DNA from: Azomonas macrocytogenes
GTDB lineage: Bacteria; Pseudomonadota; Gammaproteobacteria; Pseudomonadales; Pseudomonadaceae
Direction of reading: 5' to 3'
DNA: 64,000 nucleotides
Assembly: GCF_014191985.1 (NCBI RefSeq)
Contig: NZ_JACHXI010000009.1
Span: 1 to 64,000, forward strand
Below are positions 40,929 to 53,917 of the stretch, in pieces. The notes beneath the pieces were generated by a model. The model made no database searches. It was not told the DNA's origin and saw nothing but the letters and a program-made list of their open reading frames with translations. A program made the position numbers and the translations under genes. Numbering within the stretch: the first letter of the stretch is position 1; each line of letters opens with the position of its first letter.

Positions 40929-40960
40929 CAAAAAAAGGCGAACCTTTCGGATCGCCTTTT
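40929..40960 (-). terminator. Terminator of tRNA-Val
   Basis: On the minus strand AAAAGGCG pairs with CGCCTTTT around a partly paired loop and is followed by a T run. A second small hairpin (CCCGC/GCGGG) lies between it and the tRNA. Confidence 0.8.
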
Positions 40961-40986
40961 AAGTCCCGCCTGATGCGGGTTTGAGT

Positions 40987-41063
40987 TGGTAGGCACAATT
41001 GGACTCGAACCAACGACCCCCACCATGTCAAGGTGGTGCTCTAACCAGCTGAGCTATGTGCCT
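40987..41063 (-). tRNA. tRNA-Val (anticodon GAC)
   Basis: A complete 77-nt cloverleaf with encoded CCA on the minus strand. The 5' end is AGGCACATAGCTC, the anticodon arm is CCACC-TTGACAT-GGTGG (GAC), and the T-arm is GGTTCGAGTCC. Confidence 0.97.
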
Positions 41064-41271
41064 GTAACGGGTGCGCATTCTATAGGGGATTCAGCTGGAG
41101 TCAAGCCTTTTCCAATATCCAAGGGCGCAGTAGGTGTCAGTTCATCTATCGAATGGCTTGCCTGATCATGGCATGAGCTCCGTCGTGCTTAAATCTTCCG
41201 GTTTGATCAAGCTTAGCTCAAGCAAAGCAGCTAAAATTCCGCATCTTTTGTTCCGTTATTGAAGCCCTTAG

Positions 41272-43632
<2,361 letters not shown>

Positions 43633-43677
43633 GTGGGGCAGTGATGCCTCGTTGTCAGCCAAACCGGGTTATCGATT

Positions 43678-44409
43678 CTATTTGTCCGCCAGATTTCCCG
43701 CATGCAGGCCACATTCTTTGTGCGTAGCTTCTTCCCACCACCAGCGACCTTCCCGTTCATGCTGGTTAGGTAATACCGGGCGAGTGCAAGGTTCGCAACC
43801 GATACTGATGAAACCGTGCTCATGCAGCGCGTTGTAGGGGATTTCCAGCATACGGATATAACCCCAGACTTCCTCGCTGGTCATCTTTGCCAGGGGGTTG
43901 AACTTGATCAGGGGTGTTTCTGTAGTGGAAAAAGCAGTGTCGACTTCAATCACCGGTACCTGGCTGCGCGTGCCAGGGCTCTGATCGCGACGCTGGCCGG
44001 TGGCCCAGGCCGATACGCTCGACAGTTTGCGGCGTAGCGGCTCGATCTTGCGAATTCCGCAGCATTCGCCATGGCCATCCTTGTAAAAGCTGAACAGTCC
44101 CTTTTCCTTGATCAGAGGCTCTAGTTGCCGTGGGTCGGGGCTGAGCACGTCGATAGCTATTGCGTAATGGTCACGAACCTGTTCGATGAAGCGGTAGGTT
44201 TCGCTGTGCAAGCGGCCGGTATCAAGGCTGAAGACTTTCACATTTTTGTTCAGTTTCCAGGCCATATCCAGCAGAACCACGTCCTCGGCACCACTGAAAG
44301 AAATCCATAGGTCATCGCCAAAGTGCTCGAAAGCCAGTTTGAGGATGTCTTGAGGCGAGCGATCAGCATAGGTGTTGGATAGCTCGATAATATCGGAGGA
44401 AGAAATCAT
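43678..44409 (-). CDS. cysH: Assimilatory adenylyl-sulfate reductase CysH
   Basis: A 243-residue thioredoxin-dependent sulfonucleotide reductase, giving sulfite. The four iron-sulfur cysteines are present as CC in 'GECCGIRK' and CxxC in 'GCEPCTRP', the mark of the APS-using, [4Fe-4S] type. The catalytic Cys lies in the C-terminal 'KECGLH'. '[15 protein letters not shown]' is the P-loop-like nucleotide site. It is convergent with ligA. Confidence 0.95.
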   Translation of the reverse strand: MISSSDIIELSNTYADRSPQDILKLAFEHFGDDLWISFSGAEDVVLLDMAWKLNKNVKVFSLDTGRLHSETYRFIEQVRDHYAIAIDVLSPDPRQLEPLIKEKGLFSFYKDGHGECCGIRKIEPLRRKLSSVSAWATGQRRDQSPGTRSQVPVIEVDTAFSTTETPLIKFNPLAKMTSEEVWGYIRMLEIPYNALHEHGFISIGCEPCTRPVLPNQHEREGRWWWEEATHKECGLHAGNLADK

Positions 44410-44461
44410 CGTTTTTTCTCTAATAGTTGGACAAGGCTAACGGTTTGGTAGCAGTTCTAAG

Positions 44462-44586
44462 AGTCTGTTCACGATCTGCTGCGCGTCGACCAAACGGCGT
44501 TGAAATCGGCCTGGATCGCCAGCCCGGTCCGCTTCCTCAGACTTTTTGCTTTGTTTGGTTATAGCTTGTGAGACGTTGAACAGGCC
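44462..44586 (+). repeat. MITE-like element, copy 2
   Basis: A 125-bp relative of the element at 29902-30056, in opposite orientation. It shares the left terminus (TCTGTTCACGATCT), GCTGCGCGTCGACCAAACGG, and CCGGTCCGCTTCCTCAG. It lacks about 27 bp of the middle. The right inverted repeat is degraded and the flanks (CTAAG/CTGAC) no longer match, so it is the older or more decayed copy. It lies between cysH and dapC. Confidence 0.65.
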
Positions 44587-44634
44587 CTGACAAAACGAGC
44601 GAAATGGTTTTTCACGTAGTGCGCAAGATCGAAG

Positions 44635-45834
44635 TCATTGCAGATCTTGAACGAAAGATCGGATGCGTCTGGCCGCCTCGACACATTCGGTCAACGGTGC
44701 GACCAGGGCCATGCGTACACGGTTGCTGCCAGGATTCACTCCGTTCACTTCTCTGGAGAGATAAGAACCTGGCACTACGGTGACGTACTCACGAACGAAC
44801 AGTTCCCGCGTGAATGTACAGTCGTCGATCGGAGTCTTTGGCCACAGGTAAAAGCCGCCATCCGGCCGGTGGATATCCAGCACTGGCGAAAGGATATCGA
44901 GTACGGCCGTGAATTTTTCCCGATACAGATCGCGGTTGGCCTGTACATGAGTTTCTTCGTTCCAGGCTGCAATGCTGGCTAGCTGGGTAGGAAGCGACAT
45001 AGCACAACCGTGATAGGTACGGTAGAGCAGAAAGCTCTTGAGAATCTCTGCATCGCCAGCGACGAAGCCAGAGCGAAGCCCGGGAAGGTTGGAACGCTTG
45101 GAAAGGCTATGGAAGATGACGCAGCGCTTGAAATCCTGGCGGTCGAGTTCGATACAGGCTGTCAGTAATCCTGCTGGCGGATTTTCTTCATCAAAATACA
45201 GCTCGCTATAGCACTCATCGGCAGCAATCACGAAATCATGTTCGTCGGCCAGCATGATGAGTTTCTTCAGCGTTTCCAGTGGCAGCAAGGCACCGGTGGG
45301 ATTACTGGGGGAGCATAAGAAGAGAATTTGGCAGCGCTGCCAGGTTTCGCTAGAAACCGCGTCGAAATCCGGATTGAAGCCGTTTTCTTCCAGGCAAGGC
45401 AGGTAGTGCGGTTTGGCACCGGCTAGTAGAGCTGCGCCCTCATAGATTTGGTAGAAGGGATTCGGGCTGACGACCAAGGCTTCGGGATTACGGTTGACTA
45501 CTGATTGAGTGAAGGCAAACAGTGCTTCACGAGTTCCGTTGACAGGTAGCACTTGGCTGGCTGGATCAAGGCTACCTTGACCCAAGCGGAAACGCCGCTC
45601 GCACCAGCCGGCAACGGCTTCGCGCAAGGCCAAGGTGCCTTGGGTAGTGGGGTAGACGGCAAGCTGGTGCAGATTTTCAGCCAGGGTTTGTAGCACGAAA
45701 TCCGGGGAATTGTGCTTGGGTTCACCAATCGACAGGGCAATCGCCCGTTTGTCACTGGTTGGTTGCGAGCCTGCCAATAACGCACGAAGTTTTTCGAACG
45801 GGTAGGGTTGCAGGGTATTCAAGGCGTCATTCAT
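44635..45834 (-). CDS. dapC: Succinyldiaminopimelate transaminase DapC
   Basis: A 399-residue class I PLP aminotransferase of lysine/peptidoglycan precursor synthesis. The cofactor-binding lysine lies in 'FHSLSKRSNLPGLRSG' and 'SNPTGALL' contributes to the PLP site. Position directly after glnD is the usual place for dapC in Pseudomonas, which decides the specific name. The frame is open 34 codons upstream into the glnD end, but the ATG giving 'MNDALNTLQPYPFEKL' fits relatives. Confidence 0.92.
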   Translation of the reverse strand: MNDALNTLQPYPFEKLRALLAGSQPTSDKRAIALSIGEPKHNSPDFVLQTLAENLHQLAVYPTTQGTLALREAVAGWCERRFRLGQGSLDPASQVLPVNGTREALFAFTQSVVNRNPEALVVSPNPFYQIYEGAALLAGAKPHYLPCLEENGFNPDFDAVSSETWQRCQILFLCSPSNPTGALLPLETLKKLIMLADEHDFVIAADECYSELYFDEENPPAGLLTACIELDRQDFKRCVIFHSLSKRSNLPGLRSGFVAGDAEILKSFLLYRTYHGCAMSLPTQLASIAAWNEETHVQANRDLYREKFTAVLDILSPVLDIHRPDGGFYLWPKTPIDDCTFTRELFVREYVTVVPGSYLSREVNGVNPGSNRVRMALVAPLTECVEAARRIRSFVQDLQ

Positions 45835-45898
45835 GAGTTTATCCAGGGCGGGCACTGCTGCTCGGGGTCGAATCATGCGAGCTATGCTCGCACCTGTT

Positions 45899-48601
45899 TC
45901 ATATCGTGAAACTACTGGGCGAGAGCTGGATTCCATTCTCTTCCGATAACTGCTCGATCAGTGCCTGTTGCAGGCGCGTACAGAGTTTGAGGTCGGATAG
46001 CGGCTGGTGTCTCGCGTCAGTCACAAAGAAAATGTCTTCCACTCGTTCGCCGAGGGTCGCGATCTTGGCATTCTGCACTGAAAGTTCGAACTCCCGGAAC
46101 AGTCGACCGACCCGTGCCAGTAGGCCCGGCCGATCTGGTGCGATGATTTCGATGATGGTCTGGGCGCGCTGGGTATCGTTATGGATGGTGACTTTAGGTG
46201 CAAAGGCAAAATGCTTGAGCTGTCGTGGTACGCGGCGCTGGATAATGCTCTGGTATTCATCCGGGTTGCGCAGCCCTTCGATCAGGCCTTGGCGAATTTC
46301 TTCGATCCGTTCCGGATCGTGACCGATAGGGCTGCCGTCGGCTTCCAGCACGATATAGGTGTCCAGGGTGAACTGGCTGCTGGAAGTAAGGATTCGAGCA
46401 TCGTGAATGCTCAGGTTGAGCTGGTCCATTTCCGCCACGGTCACGGCAAAGAAGTCGTGCTGGTCTTGTGCATAAATGAAGATTTGTGTACCGCCCTCGA
46501 AGTCTCTCTGGGTTGTTTCCTTGATCAGTATCAGTGGGCCATTGTTGCCAGGATGATCAATGATCGCTTCGGTATGCCAGGCAATGTCTGCCGAGGTATG
46601 CCGAAGAAAATAGTCGTCTCCCAGTTGTGACCAGAGAATTTCCGCATCATCCGGGTCAGTCCCGCTGCGCACTAGCTGATCGAGCGCAGCTATCTGGGTA
46701 TGGCGAATCTGTTCTTCCCGGTCCAATGGATTTTCCAGGCCGCGCTTGAGTGCCCGCTTGGTTTCGGTATAAAGCTGACGAAGCAAGCTGGCCCGCCAGG
46801 AGTTCCATAGCGAAGGATTGGTGGCGTTGATATCGGCGACGGTCAGGATATACAGGTAGTTGAGGTAGATTTCGTCACCTACCAATTGAGCGAAATCGTT
46901 GATCACTTGAGGATCGGATAGATCCTTGCGTTGCGCTGTGCTGGACATGGCCAGATGATTGCGCACTAGCCAGACAATCAAATGGGTATCCCAGGCTGGC
47001 AGGTTGTGGCGCTCGCAGAATTTCCGGGCATCGATTGCCCCCAACTCGGAATGATTGCCACCGCGCCCCTTGGCAATATCGTGATAGAGGCTGGCAATGT
47101 AGATCAGCTCAGGTTTTGCCAGCTTGTCCAGCAGCTTGCTCGCCAGGGAGTACTTTTCCGCCTGTTCCGGGCGCTTGAGCTTTCTTATGTGCTTGATGAC
47201 GTTGAGCGTATGCGCGTCGACCGTATAAATATGATAAAGGTCGTGCTGCATCTGCCCGATAATATCGCCAAATTCCGGGAGGTAACGTCCCAGGATGCCG
47301 TACCGGCTCATTCTGCGCAGGTTGCGGTGGATACCCTCGGGCCTTTTGAAGAGCTCAATAAAAAGGCTGATATTCTGTGGATCAGCACGGAACTTGTCGT
47401 CTATCAGATAACGGTGATCGCGCAGCAAGCGTATGGTAGTTGCGCGCGCGCCTTTGATTTCCGGATGTTGGGCGAGTAGTACGAAAACTTCTAGAATAGC
47501 GCTGGGGGTTTGCTCGAAAACTTTGTCATGGGTAACTTCGAGATAGCCATCGCGTATCTGGAAATGCTCGTTCAATGGCTGTACCGACTCGTCGTTTTCC
47601 GAGCCTAGGATCATCTCTTCGAAATACTGCTTGATCAGGTCGCTCAGTTCGGCAACTTCCATGACGACACGGTAGTACTTCTGCATAAAGCGTTCGACGG
47701 CCAGCTTCGCATCGTTGTCTTTGAGTCCCAGCAAGCCGGCGATTTGCCGTTGATAATCGAACAGCAGACGGTCTTCTGCACGGCCGGCGAGCATGTGCAG
47801 GGCATAGCGCACACTCCAGAGAAACTCCTGGCAGGATGTAAGCACGGTGTACTCGCCCTCCAGCAGAAAGCCCTTGTACACCATGGTCGGCAGATCAGAC
47901 GTACCGAATTGCCGGCGAGCAATCCAGAAGATGGTCTGGATGTCGCGCAAGCCACCTGGCGAGCCTTTTACGTTGGGCTCCAGGTTATATTCGGTATCGT
48001 TGTATTTGTCGTGGCGCAGCCATTGTTCCTTTTGCTTGGCCAGAAAAAACTCATCGCTTGGCCACATCCGTTCGGGGCTGGTCACATCGAGCATGGCTTG
48101 GCGTAAATATTCGGGACCCGCGATGGTGCGGCTTTCCATCAGATTGGTGATGACGCTTAGATCGGCCCGAGCTTCTTCAGCACATTCATGGATGGAGCGT
48201 ACGCTTTGCCCAACTTCGAGGCCGATATCCCAAAGCAGGGTCAGAAATCGCTCGATCGGTTCACGAAAAGTTTCCTGTTTGCCTTCGCCGAGCAGAATCA
48301 ACAGATCTATATCCGAGTAGGGATGCAACTCCCCGCGACCATAGCCACCGACTGCCAGCAAGGCTATTTCGATCTCGTCGCTCCAGTCGAAACGCTCCCA
48401 GGCGGTTTGCAGGATTTGATCGATAAACCACGCGCGGCTTTCGATCAGCTTACGAATATCCCTACCGTTGGCAAAGCGTTCGTCCAGCACTTCACGAGCC
48501 TGGCGAATGGCTTTCTTGAATGCTGTGATAGGGCTGCTTTGGAGTACCAGTTCCGTCTGGAACTGGCCGTAGTCAAACAGATCGGGATCCCTTCTGATCA
48601 T
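45899..48601 (-). CDS. glnD: Bifunctional uridylyltransferase/uridylyl-removing enzyme GlnD
   Basis: A 900-residue nitrogen sensor that uridylylates PII proteins under nitrogen limitation and removes UMP when glutamine is high. The nucleotidyltransferase motif is '[19 protein letters not shown]'. The HD hydrolase motif is '[18 protein letters not shown]'. Two ACT domains close the protein ('[19 protein letters not shown]'). It lies 44 nt after map on the same strand. Confidence 0.97.
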   Translation of the reverse strand: MIRRDPDLFDYGQFQTELVLQSSPITAFKKAIRQAREVLDERFANGRDIRKLIESRAWFIDQILQTAWERFDWSDEIEIALLAVGGYGRGELHPYSDIDLLILLGEGKQETFREPIERFLTLLWDIGLEVGQSVRSIHECAEEARADLSVITNLMESRTIAGPEYLRQAMLDVTSPERMWPSDEFFLAKQKEQWLRHDKYNDTEYNLEPNVKGSPGGLRDIQTIFWIARRQFGTSDLPTMVYKGFLLEGEYTVLTSCQEFLWSVRYALHMLAGRAEDRLLFDYQRQIAGLLGLKDNDAKLAVERFMQKYYRVVMEVAELSDLIKQYFEEMILGSENDESVQPLNEHFQIRDGYLEVTHDKVFEQTPSAILEVFVLLAQHPEIKGARATTIRLLRDHRYLIDDKFRADPQNISLFIELFKRPEGIHRNLRRMSRYGILGRYLPEFGDIIGQMQHDLYHIYTVDAHTLNVIKHIRKLKRPEQAEKYSLASKLLDKLAKPELIYIASLYHDIAKGRGGNHSELGAIDARKFCERHNLPAWDTHLIVWLVRNHLAMSSTAQRKDLSDPQVINDFAQLVGDEIYLNYLYILTVADINATNPSLWNSWRASLLRQLYTETKRALKRGLENPLDREEQIRHTQIAALDQLVRSGTDPDDAEILWSQLGDDYFLRHTSADIAWHTEAIIDHPGNNGPLILIKETTQRDFEGGTQIFIYAQDQHDFFAVTVAEMDQLNLSIHDARILTSSSQFTLDTYIVLEADGSPIGHDPERIEEIRQGLIEGLRNPDEYQSIIQRRVPRQLKHFAFAPKVTIHNDTQRAQTIIEIIAPDRPGLLARVGRLFREFELSVQNAKIATLGERVEDIFFVTDARHQPLSDLKLCTRLQQALIEQLSEENGIQLSPSSFTI

Positions 48602-48645
48602 GGAAGCCCTCCTTGAATCTGTATCGAGCGTGCGCTCGTTGGAAT

Positions 48646-49428
48646 TCAGCCAGTTGTCCGCGCAATAGTGTCATCACTACGTAGCGTCAGGATTTCGTAT
48701 CCATCGGCAGTGACCAGTACGGTGTGTTCCAGTTGAGCCGACAACTTGCGGTCCTTGGTGATGGCTGTCCAGCCATCGCCCAGCAGGCGAGTCTCGGCGC
48801 GGCCCTGATTGATCATCGGTTCGATCGTGAAGGTCATGCCTTCTTGGAGTTCCATGCCTGTATTGGCACGGCCATAGTGCAAGACTTGTGGCTCCTCGTG
48901 GAATACCTTGCCGATACCATGACCGCAATACTCTCGGACGACGGAAAAACCATTCTTCTCCGCATGTTTTTGAATGGTCTCGCCAATATCGCCCAAATGA
49001 GTGCCAGGGCGGACCATCGCTATACCTTTATAAAGGCATTCTTGGGTGATTTTGCAAAGGCGTTCGGCCCATTCCGAAGTCTTGCCAACCAGGAACATCT
49101 TGCTGGTATCGCCGTGATAACCATCCTTGATGACGGTGATATCGATATTGACGATATCGCCTTCCTTCAAGGGTTTTTCGTTAGGAATGCCATGACAGAC
49201 CACATGGTTGACCGATGTGCAAATCGATTTTGGATAGCCTTTGTAGTTGAGTGGAGCGGGAATGGCCTGCTGCACATCGACGATGTAGTCATGGCAGATA
49301 CGGTCAAGCTCCTCGGTCGTCACTCCCGGCTTGACGTGTTCGGCGATCATTTCCAGCACCTCTGCGGCCAGCCGGCCAGCTACACGCATTTTTTCGATTT
49401 CCTCGGGGGATTTTATGGTGACAGGCAT
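48646..49428 (-). CDS. map: Methionine aminopeptidase type I
   Basis: A 260-residue enzyme that removes the initiator methionine. The metal ligands are in '[19 protein letters not shown]' (two Asp), '[13 protein letters not shown]' (His), 'FTIEPMIN' (Glu) and 'QLEHTVLV' (Glu). 'HVVCHGIP' carries the substrate His. It is divergent from rpsB, as in other gammaproteobacteria. Confidence 0.97.
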   Translation of the reverse strand: MPVTIKSPEEIEKMRVAGRLAAEVLEMIAEHVKPGVTTEELDRICHDYIVDVQQAIPAPLNYKGYPKSICTSVNHVVCHGIPNEKPLKEGDIVNIDITVIKDGYHGDTSKMFLVGKTSEWAERLCKITQECLYKGIAMVRPGTHLGDIGETIQKHAEKNGFSVVREYCGHGIGKVFHEEPQVLHYGRANTGMELQEGMTFTIEPMINQGRAETRLLGDGWTAITKDRKLSAQLEHTVLVTADGYEILTLRSDDTIARTTG

Positions 49429-49575
49429 TCAATCCTCATCGGCGCGCTGGCGCACATAGTGGAGCTAAGCAAACTAAAGACAGGTATGAAATGATAAACG
49501 AAAGCTTGCAGAACTGCAGGCGACCACGGGTCGAACCATCCAAATCGTTTGGTAGCCCGTGATACGGTTTTGTGC

Positions 49576-49581
49576 TATAAA
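49576..49581 (+). promoter_or_regulatory. Probable extended -10 promoter of rpsB-tsf
   Basis: TGCTATAAA gives a TGn extended -10 (TATAAA at 49576-49581). The -35 region at 17-18 nt is poor. The 130-nt transcript leader before rpsB would match the long leader through which S2 autoregulates rpsB-tsf in gammaproteobacteria (known in E. coli, inferred here). The remaining map-rpsB gap (49429-49716) shows no gene. Confidence 0.4.
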
Positions 49582-49716
49582 GTGCGCCGCTTGATGGAGA
49601 GCTATTCTCGTCAAGCCTGAATCCACACACGTATCGGCACGTTATTCTGGGTGCCCGCAAGGGTTGAATAGCGGGATGCGTGGAGGCCTAACCCAATTCC
49701 ATAAGGAACTCTATTC

Positions 49717-50454
49717 ATGTCTCAAGTCACCATGCGCGACATGCTGAAGGCTGGTGTGCACTTCGGCCACCAAACCCGTTACTGGAATCCGAAAATGGGT
49801 AAGTATATTTTCGGTGCGCGTAACAAGATCCATATTATCAATCTCGAAAAGACGTTGCCGATGTTCAATGAGGCTCTGTCTTTTGTTGAGAAGCTGGCCA
49901 GCGGCAAGAATAAAATCATGTTCGTCGGCACCAAGCGATCCGCTGGCAAGTTGGTTCGCGAGGAAGCTGCCCGCTGCAAGATGCCATACGTCGATCACCG
50001 CTGGCTCGGCGGCATGCTTACCAACTACAAGACCATCCGCGCCTCTATCAAGCGCTTGCGTGAGCTGGAAGCCCAGTCTCTGGATGGTACCTTCGACAAG
50101 CTGACCAAGAAAGAAGCCCTGATGCGTAGTCGTGACCTCGATAAGCTCGAGTGCAGCCTGGGTGGTATCAAGGACATGGGCGGTTTGCCTGACGCCATGT
50201 TCGTCATCGACGTCGACCATGAGCGCATTGCCATTTCCGAAGCCAATAAGCTAGGTATTCCGGTTATAGGTATTGTCGATACGAACAGCAGCCCGGAAGG
50301 TGTCGACTACATTATCCCAGGTAACGATGATGCTATTCGTGCCGTGCAGCTCTACCTGGGAGCCATGGCCGATGCTGTCCTACGTGGACGGCAGAATGCC
50401 GGTGTGAGCGACGAATATGTCGAGGAAGTCGCTCCAGAGGCCGCTGAAGGCTGA
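49717..50454 (+). CDS. rpsB: 30S ribosomal protein S2
   Basis: A 245-residue S2 with the family start '[20 protein letters not shown]', plus '[11 protein letters not shown]' and '[20 protein letters not shown]'. It binds 16S rRNA late in 30S assembly with S1. AAGGAAC precedes the ATG. A strong hairpin between rpsB and tsf probably sets their relative expression. Confidence 0.98.
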   Translation: MSQVTMRDMLKAGVHFGHQTRYWNPKMGKYIFGARNKIHIINLEKTLPMFNEALSFVEKLASGKNKIMFVGTKRSAGKLVREEAARCKMPYVDHRWLGGMLTNYKTIRASIKRLRELEAQSLDGTFDKLTKKEALMRSRDLDKLECSLGGIKDMGGLPDAMFVIDVDHERIAISEANKLGIPVIGIVDTNSSPEGVDYIIPGNDDAIRAVQLYLGAMADAVLRGRQNAGVSDEYVEEVAPEAAEG

Positions 50455-50484
50455 AGCATAGCGTCTGCATAGTGTTACCCGAAT

Positions 50485-50515
50485 GATAAAAAGGGGGCTT
50501 GGCCCCCTTTTTATC
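50485..50515 (+). terminator. Attenuator/terminator between rpsB and tsf
   Basis: GATAAAAAGGGGG pairs perfectly with CCCCCTTTTTATC around a CTTGG loop. It lies 30 nt after the rpsB stop. Partial readthrough into tsf is expected by analogy with E. coli. Confidence 0.9.
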
Positions 50516-50583
50516 ACTCCAGAATTGATAGCCTCCGTTCTAGGAAAGGCTTGGTTAAAAACCGAATCGAGAGGATTGATAAC

Positions 50584-51456
50584 ATGGCACAAGTTTCTGC
50601 GGCCCTGGTAAAAGAACTGCGTGAGCGTACCGGTCTCGGCATGATGGAGTGTAAAAAGGCCTTGGTCGAGGCCGATGGTGATATCGAAAAAGCCATCGAC
50701 GATCTGCGTAAGTCTGGTCAAGCCAAAGCTGCCAAAAAGGCTGGTCGTATTGCTGCCGATGGTGTGGTTGCTATCAAGGTTGCTGCCGATGGTAAATATG
50801 GCGTAGTTGTAGAAGTCAACTCTGAAACCGATTTCGTTGCCCGTGATGAAAGCTTTCTTGGCTTTGTCGAGGCCACTGTCGAGAAGGCATTTGCCGACAG
50901 GCTGAACGATGTTGCTCCTCTGGTTGAAGCGCGTGAGAAAGATCGCGAGGCTCTGGTTCAGAAGATCGGTGAGAACATCAGCATTCGTCGCATCAATCGG
51001 GTGGAAGGTGTGGTCGTCGGTGGCTACGTTCATGGCAACAAGCGTATCGCTGTGCTGGTTGCTCTGAGTGGCGGTAATCCGGAATTGGCCAAGGACATCG
51101 CTATGCATGTCGCGGCAACGAACCCGGCGGTACTGAATCCTTCTCAAGTCTCTGAGGAATTGATTGCCAAGGAAAAAGAAATTTTTCTGGCTCTCAATGA
51201 GGAGAAAGTCAAGGGTAAGCCTGCTGAAATCGTCGAGAAGATGGTTGCTGGACGTATCCAGAAATTCCTGTCCGAGGCCAGCTTGGTCGAGCAGCCTTTC
51301 GTCAAGGATCCAGATGTCAAGATTGGTGATCTAGCCAAAAAAGCAGGTGCCGAAGTCATATCTTTCGTGCGCTTTGAAGTAGGTGAGGGCATCGAAAAAA
51401 TTGAGGTCGATTTTGCTGCTGAAGTTGCAGCTCAAGTTGCTGCGACCAAGCAGTAA
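50584..51456 (+). CDS. tsf: Elongation factor Ts
   Basis: A 290-residue nucleotide exchange factor for EF-Tu. '[20 protein letters not shown]' is the N-terminal UBA-like domain. '[16 protein letters not shown]' carries the residues that displace Mg-GDP. '[13 protein letters not shown]' belongs to the core. The start at ATG 50584 gives the usual N-terminus '[13 protein letters not shown]'; the frame is open 11 codons upstream. Confidence 0.98.
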   Translation: MAQVSAALVKELRERTGLGMMECKKALVEADGDIEKAIDDLRKSGQAKAAKKAGRIAADGVVAIKVAADGKYGVVVEVNSETDFVARDESFLGFVEATVEKAFADRLNDVAPLVEAREKDREALVQKIGENISIRRINRVEGVVVGGYVHGNKRIAVLVALSGGNPELAKDIAMHVAATNPAVLNPSQVSEELIAKEKEIFLALNEEKVKGKPAEIVEKMVAGRIQKFLSEASLVEQPFVKDPDVKIGDLAKKAGAEVISFVRFEVGEGIEKIEVDFAAEVAAQVAATKQ

Positions 51457-51474
51457 GGCAGGTTGCTATAGTGT

Positions 51475-51509
51475 AAGGCTGCTCGCTATCGTTGCGCGCA
51501 GCCTTTTCT
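51475..51509 (+). terminator. Terminator after tsf
   Basis: AAGGCTGC pairs with GCAGCCTT across a 15-nt loop, followed by TTCTT. It lies 18 nt after the tsf stop and separates tsf from pyrH. Confidence 0.75.
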
Positions 51510-51640
51510 TCAGATGGGCTTTGATTCTCCATCCGTATTTTTCTTGTGGCGTCCGGCACGAAACAGCCGTCACGTTGTCGAAGCGCAGTTGATTTCGACT
51601 TGAAAAGTCTTATACAGAAAAGCCTTAGGGAGATATGCCG

Positions 51641-52384
51641 ATGGTCCAATCAGTAAGCGGGCGCAAACCTCGTTACAAACGTATTCTGCTCAAATTGAGT
51701 GGCGAAGCCCTGATGGGGGCGGAAGATTTCGGCATCGATCCCAAGGTTCTTGATCGCATGGCGCTGGAAGTTGGCCAGTTGATCGGGATAGGCGTTCAGG
51801 TCGGTCTGGTCATCGGGGGAGGCAATCTTTTTCGTGGAGCGGCTCTTTCCGCTGCCGGCATGGATCGTGTCACCGGTGATCACATGGGGATGCTGGCTAC
51901 GGTAATGAATTCCCTTGCCATGCGCGATGCGTTGGAGCGATCCAACATCCCGGCCTTGGTGATGTCGGCAATCTCGATGGTTGGTGTCACCGATCATTAT
52001 GATCGGCGTAAGGCCATGCGTCATCTGAACTCCGGCGAAGTAGTCATCTTCTCGGCAGGAACTGGAAACCCTTTCTTTACTACTGACTCCGCTGCCTGTC
52101 TGCGCGCAATCGAAATCCATGCCGATATGGTTCTCAAGGCTACCAAGGTCGATGGCGTCTATACCGCTGATCCATTCAAGGATCCGAACGCGGAGCGCTT
52201 TGAACGATTAACGTATGATGCCGTGCTTGATCGTAAGCTTGGGGTCATGGATTTGACTGCAATCTGCCTTTGCCGAGATCACAACATGCCTCTACGAGTT
52301 TTCAATATGAACAAGTCAGGTGCTTTGTTGAATATCGTGCTGGGGGAAGCTGAAGGAACCCTGATCGAGGAGACGAATGTATGA
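51641..52384 (+). CDS. pyrH: UMP kinase
   Basis: A 247-residue hexameric UMP kinase of the amino-acid-kinase fold. Landmarks are '[14 protein letters not shown]', '[11 protein letters not shown]', '[16 protein letters not shown]' and '[15 protein letters not shown]'. Two ATGs are possible (51635 and 51641); AGGGAG has the better 8-nt spacing to the second. Its end overlaps frr by 4 nt. Confidence 0.97.
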   Translation: MVQSVSGRKPRYKRILLKLSGEALMGAEDFGIDPKVLDRMALEVGQLIGIGVQVGLVIGGGNLFRGAALSAAGMDRVTGDHMGMLATVMNSLAMRDALERSNIPALVMSAISMVGVTDHYDRRKAMRHLNSGEVVIFSAGTGNPFFTTDSAACLRAIEIHADMVLKATKVDGVYTADPFKDPNAERFERLTYDAVLDRKLGVMDLTAICLCRDHNMPLRVFNMNKSGALLNIVLGEAEGTLIEETNV

Positions 52385-52938
52385 TCAGCGAGATTAAAAA
52401 AGATACGCAGGGGCGTATGCAAAAGACTGTTGATACATTGGCCCAGGCTTTTGCAAAGATCCGTACTGGGCGGGCTCACCCCAGTATTCTGGATAGCGTC
52501 ATGGTTTCCTACTATGGTAGCGACATGCCACTTCGTCAGGTGGCTAATATCGTGGTAGAGGATGCTCGCACTCTGGCGCTGGCAGTATTCGACAAGTCCA
52601 TGATCCAGGCAGTTGAGAAAGCCATCATGACTTCCGATCTCGGTCTGAATCCGGCAACTGCCGGAACCACGATTCGTGTTCCTATGCCTCCGCTCACGGA
52701 AGAAACTCGTAAGGGCTTCACTCGTCAAGCTCGCACTGAGACCGAGCAGGCTAAAGTTGCCGTACGAAACATTCGCCGCGATGCTCTGGCCCAGCTCAAG
52801 GATTTGGTCAAGGAAAAGGAAATCAGTGAAGATGAAGAGCGTCGGGCACAGGATGACGTTCAGAAAATCACCGATAAATTCATAGCGGAAATCGACAAGG
52901 CTCTAGACAAGAAAGAAGCCGATTTGATGGCAGTCTAA
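52381..52938 (+). CDS. frr: Ribosome recycling factor
   Basis: A 185-residue tRNA-shaped protein that splits post-termination ribosomes with EF-G. '[19 protein letters not shown]', '[17 protein letters not shown]' and '[14 protein letters not shown]' are family signatures. The start overlaps the pyrH stop as ATGA. A 217-nt gap without a recognisable gene separates it from uppS and may hold a promoter. Confidence 0.98.
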   Translation: MISEIKKDTQGRMQKTVDTLAQAFAKIRTGRAHPSILDSVMVSYYGSDMPLRQVANIVVEDARTLALAVFDKSMIQAVEKAIMTSDLGLNPATAGTTIRVPMPPLTEETRKGFTRQARTETEQAKVAVRNIRRDALAQLKDLVKEKEISEDEERRAQDDVQKITDKFIAEIDKALDKKEADLMAV

Positions 52939-53155
52939 TCTGGGGCGGACATTGATTCTAAGATTCTTTGCGATGGTTATTGAGCCATCGAAACTCAGCC
53001 ATCTGTTCGCTAGTGCAGTTGCTGAACATATTTATTTCTGCTGGTGCCAAGTCTGCCATAGCATCGATTTCCAGCTTGAAAATGTTCGCTGGGGAATCAG
53101 GCTGGTAGTTTCTTTTCTTCATTCGAAGCGCTGTGAGGCGCAAGTAGAGTAGATC

Positions 53156-53917
53156 ATGGAAAAGATCAGGCAGATTGCCGAGCGAAAAACCCCTCGCCAT
53201 GTCGCAATCATCATGGATGGTAACAATCGTTGGGCAAAAAGGCGTTTGTTGCCTGGAGTCGCAGGACATAAGGCCGGCGTCGATGCTGTTCGTGCCGTTA
53301 TCGAAGTGTGTGCCGAAGCCAAGGTTGAAGTTTTGACTTTGTTTGCGTTTTCCAGTGAAAACTGGCAGCGGCCTGCCGATGAGGTGGGTGCCTTGATGGA
53401 ACTATTTCTTTCTGCTTTGCGTCGTGAAGTTCGCAAGCTTAGAGATAATGGTATTCGTTTACGAGTTATTGGCGACTGCTCTCGCTTTCATCCCGAATTG
53501 CAGGTAGCCATCCGAGATGCTGAGACCTTGACGGAAAGCGGCCAGCGCCTCGTTTTGCAAGTCGCAGCCAATTATGGTGGCCAATGGGATATCCTGCAGG
53601 CTGCTCGCGATTTGGCCAGGCAGGCCCAGGCCGGGCAAATCAAACCGGAAGATATTACGCCAGCATTTTTCCAGCATCATTTGTCGACTGGGGATCTGCC
53701 TTCGCCTGATCTTTGCATCCGTACAGGAGGCGAGCGGCGTATCAGCAATTTCCTGTTATGGCAGTTAGCTTATACAGAGCTGTATTTTTCCGATCTTTAT
53801 TGGCCCGACTTCAAACATGCAGCAATGCGCGAGGCGCTTGACGCCTTTGCCGATCGTCAGCGCCGTTTCGGCAGGACGGATGAGCAAGTGGAGGCAGAGG
53901 CAAGTACTCAATGCTAA
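53156..53917 (+). CDS. uppS: Isoprenyl transferase / undecaprenyl diphosphate synthase
   Basis: A 253-residue cis-prenyltransferase making the C55 lipid carrier for cell wall and O-antigen. The catalytic Asp is in 'AIIMDGNNRWAKRR'. 'LTLFAFSSENWQRP' and 'DLCIRTGGERRISNFLLWQ' are the other conserved regions. It overlaps cdsA by 7 nt. Confidence 0.97.
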   Translation: MEKIRQIAERKTPRHVAIIMDGNNRWAKRRLLPGVAGHKAGVDAVRAVIEVCAEAKVEVLTLFAFSSENWQRPADEVGALMELFLSALRREVRKLRDNGIRLRVIGDCSRFHPELQVAIRDAETLTESGQRLVLQVAANYGGQWDILQAARDLARQAQAGQIKPEDITPAFFQHHLSTGDLPSPDLCIRTGGERRISNFLLWQLAYTELYFSDLYWPDFKHAAMREALDAFADRQRRFGRTDEQVEAEASTQC

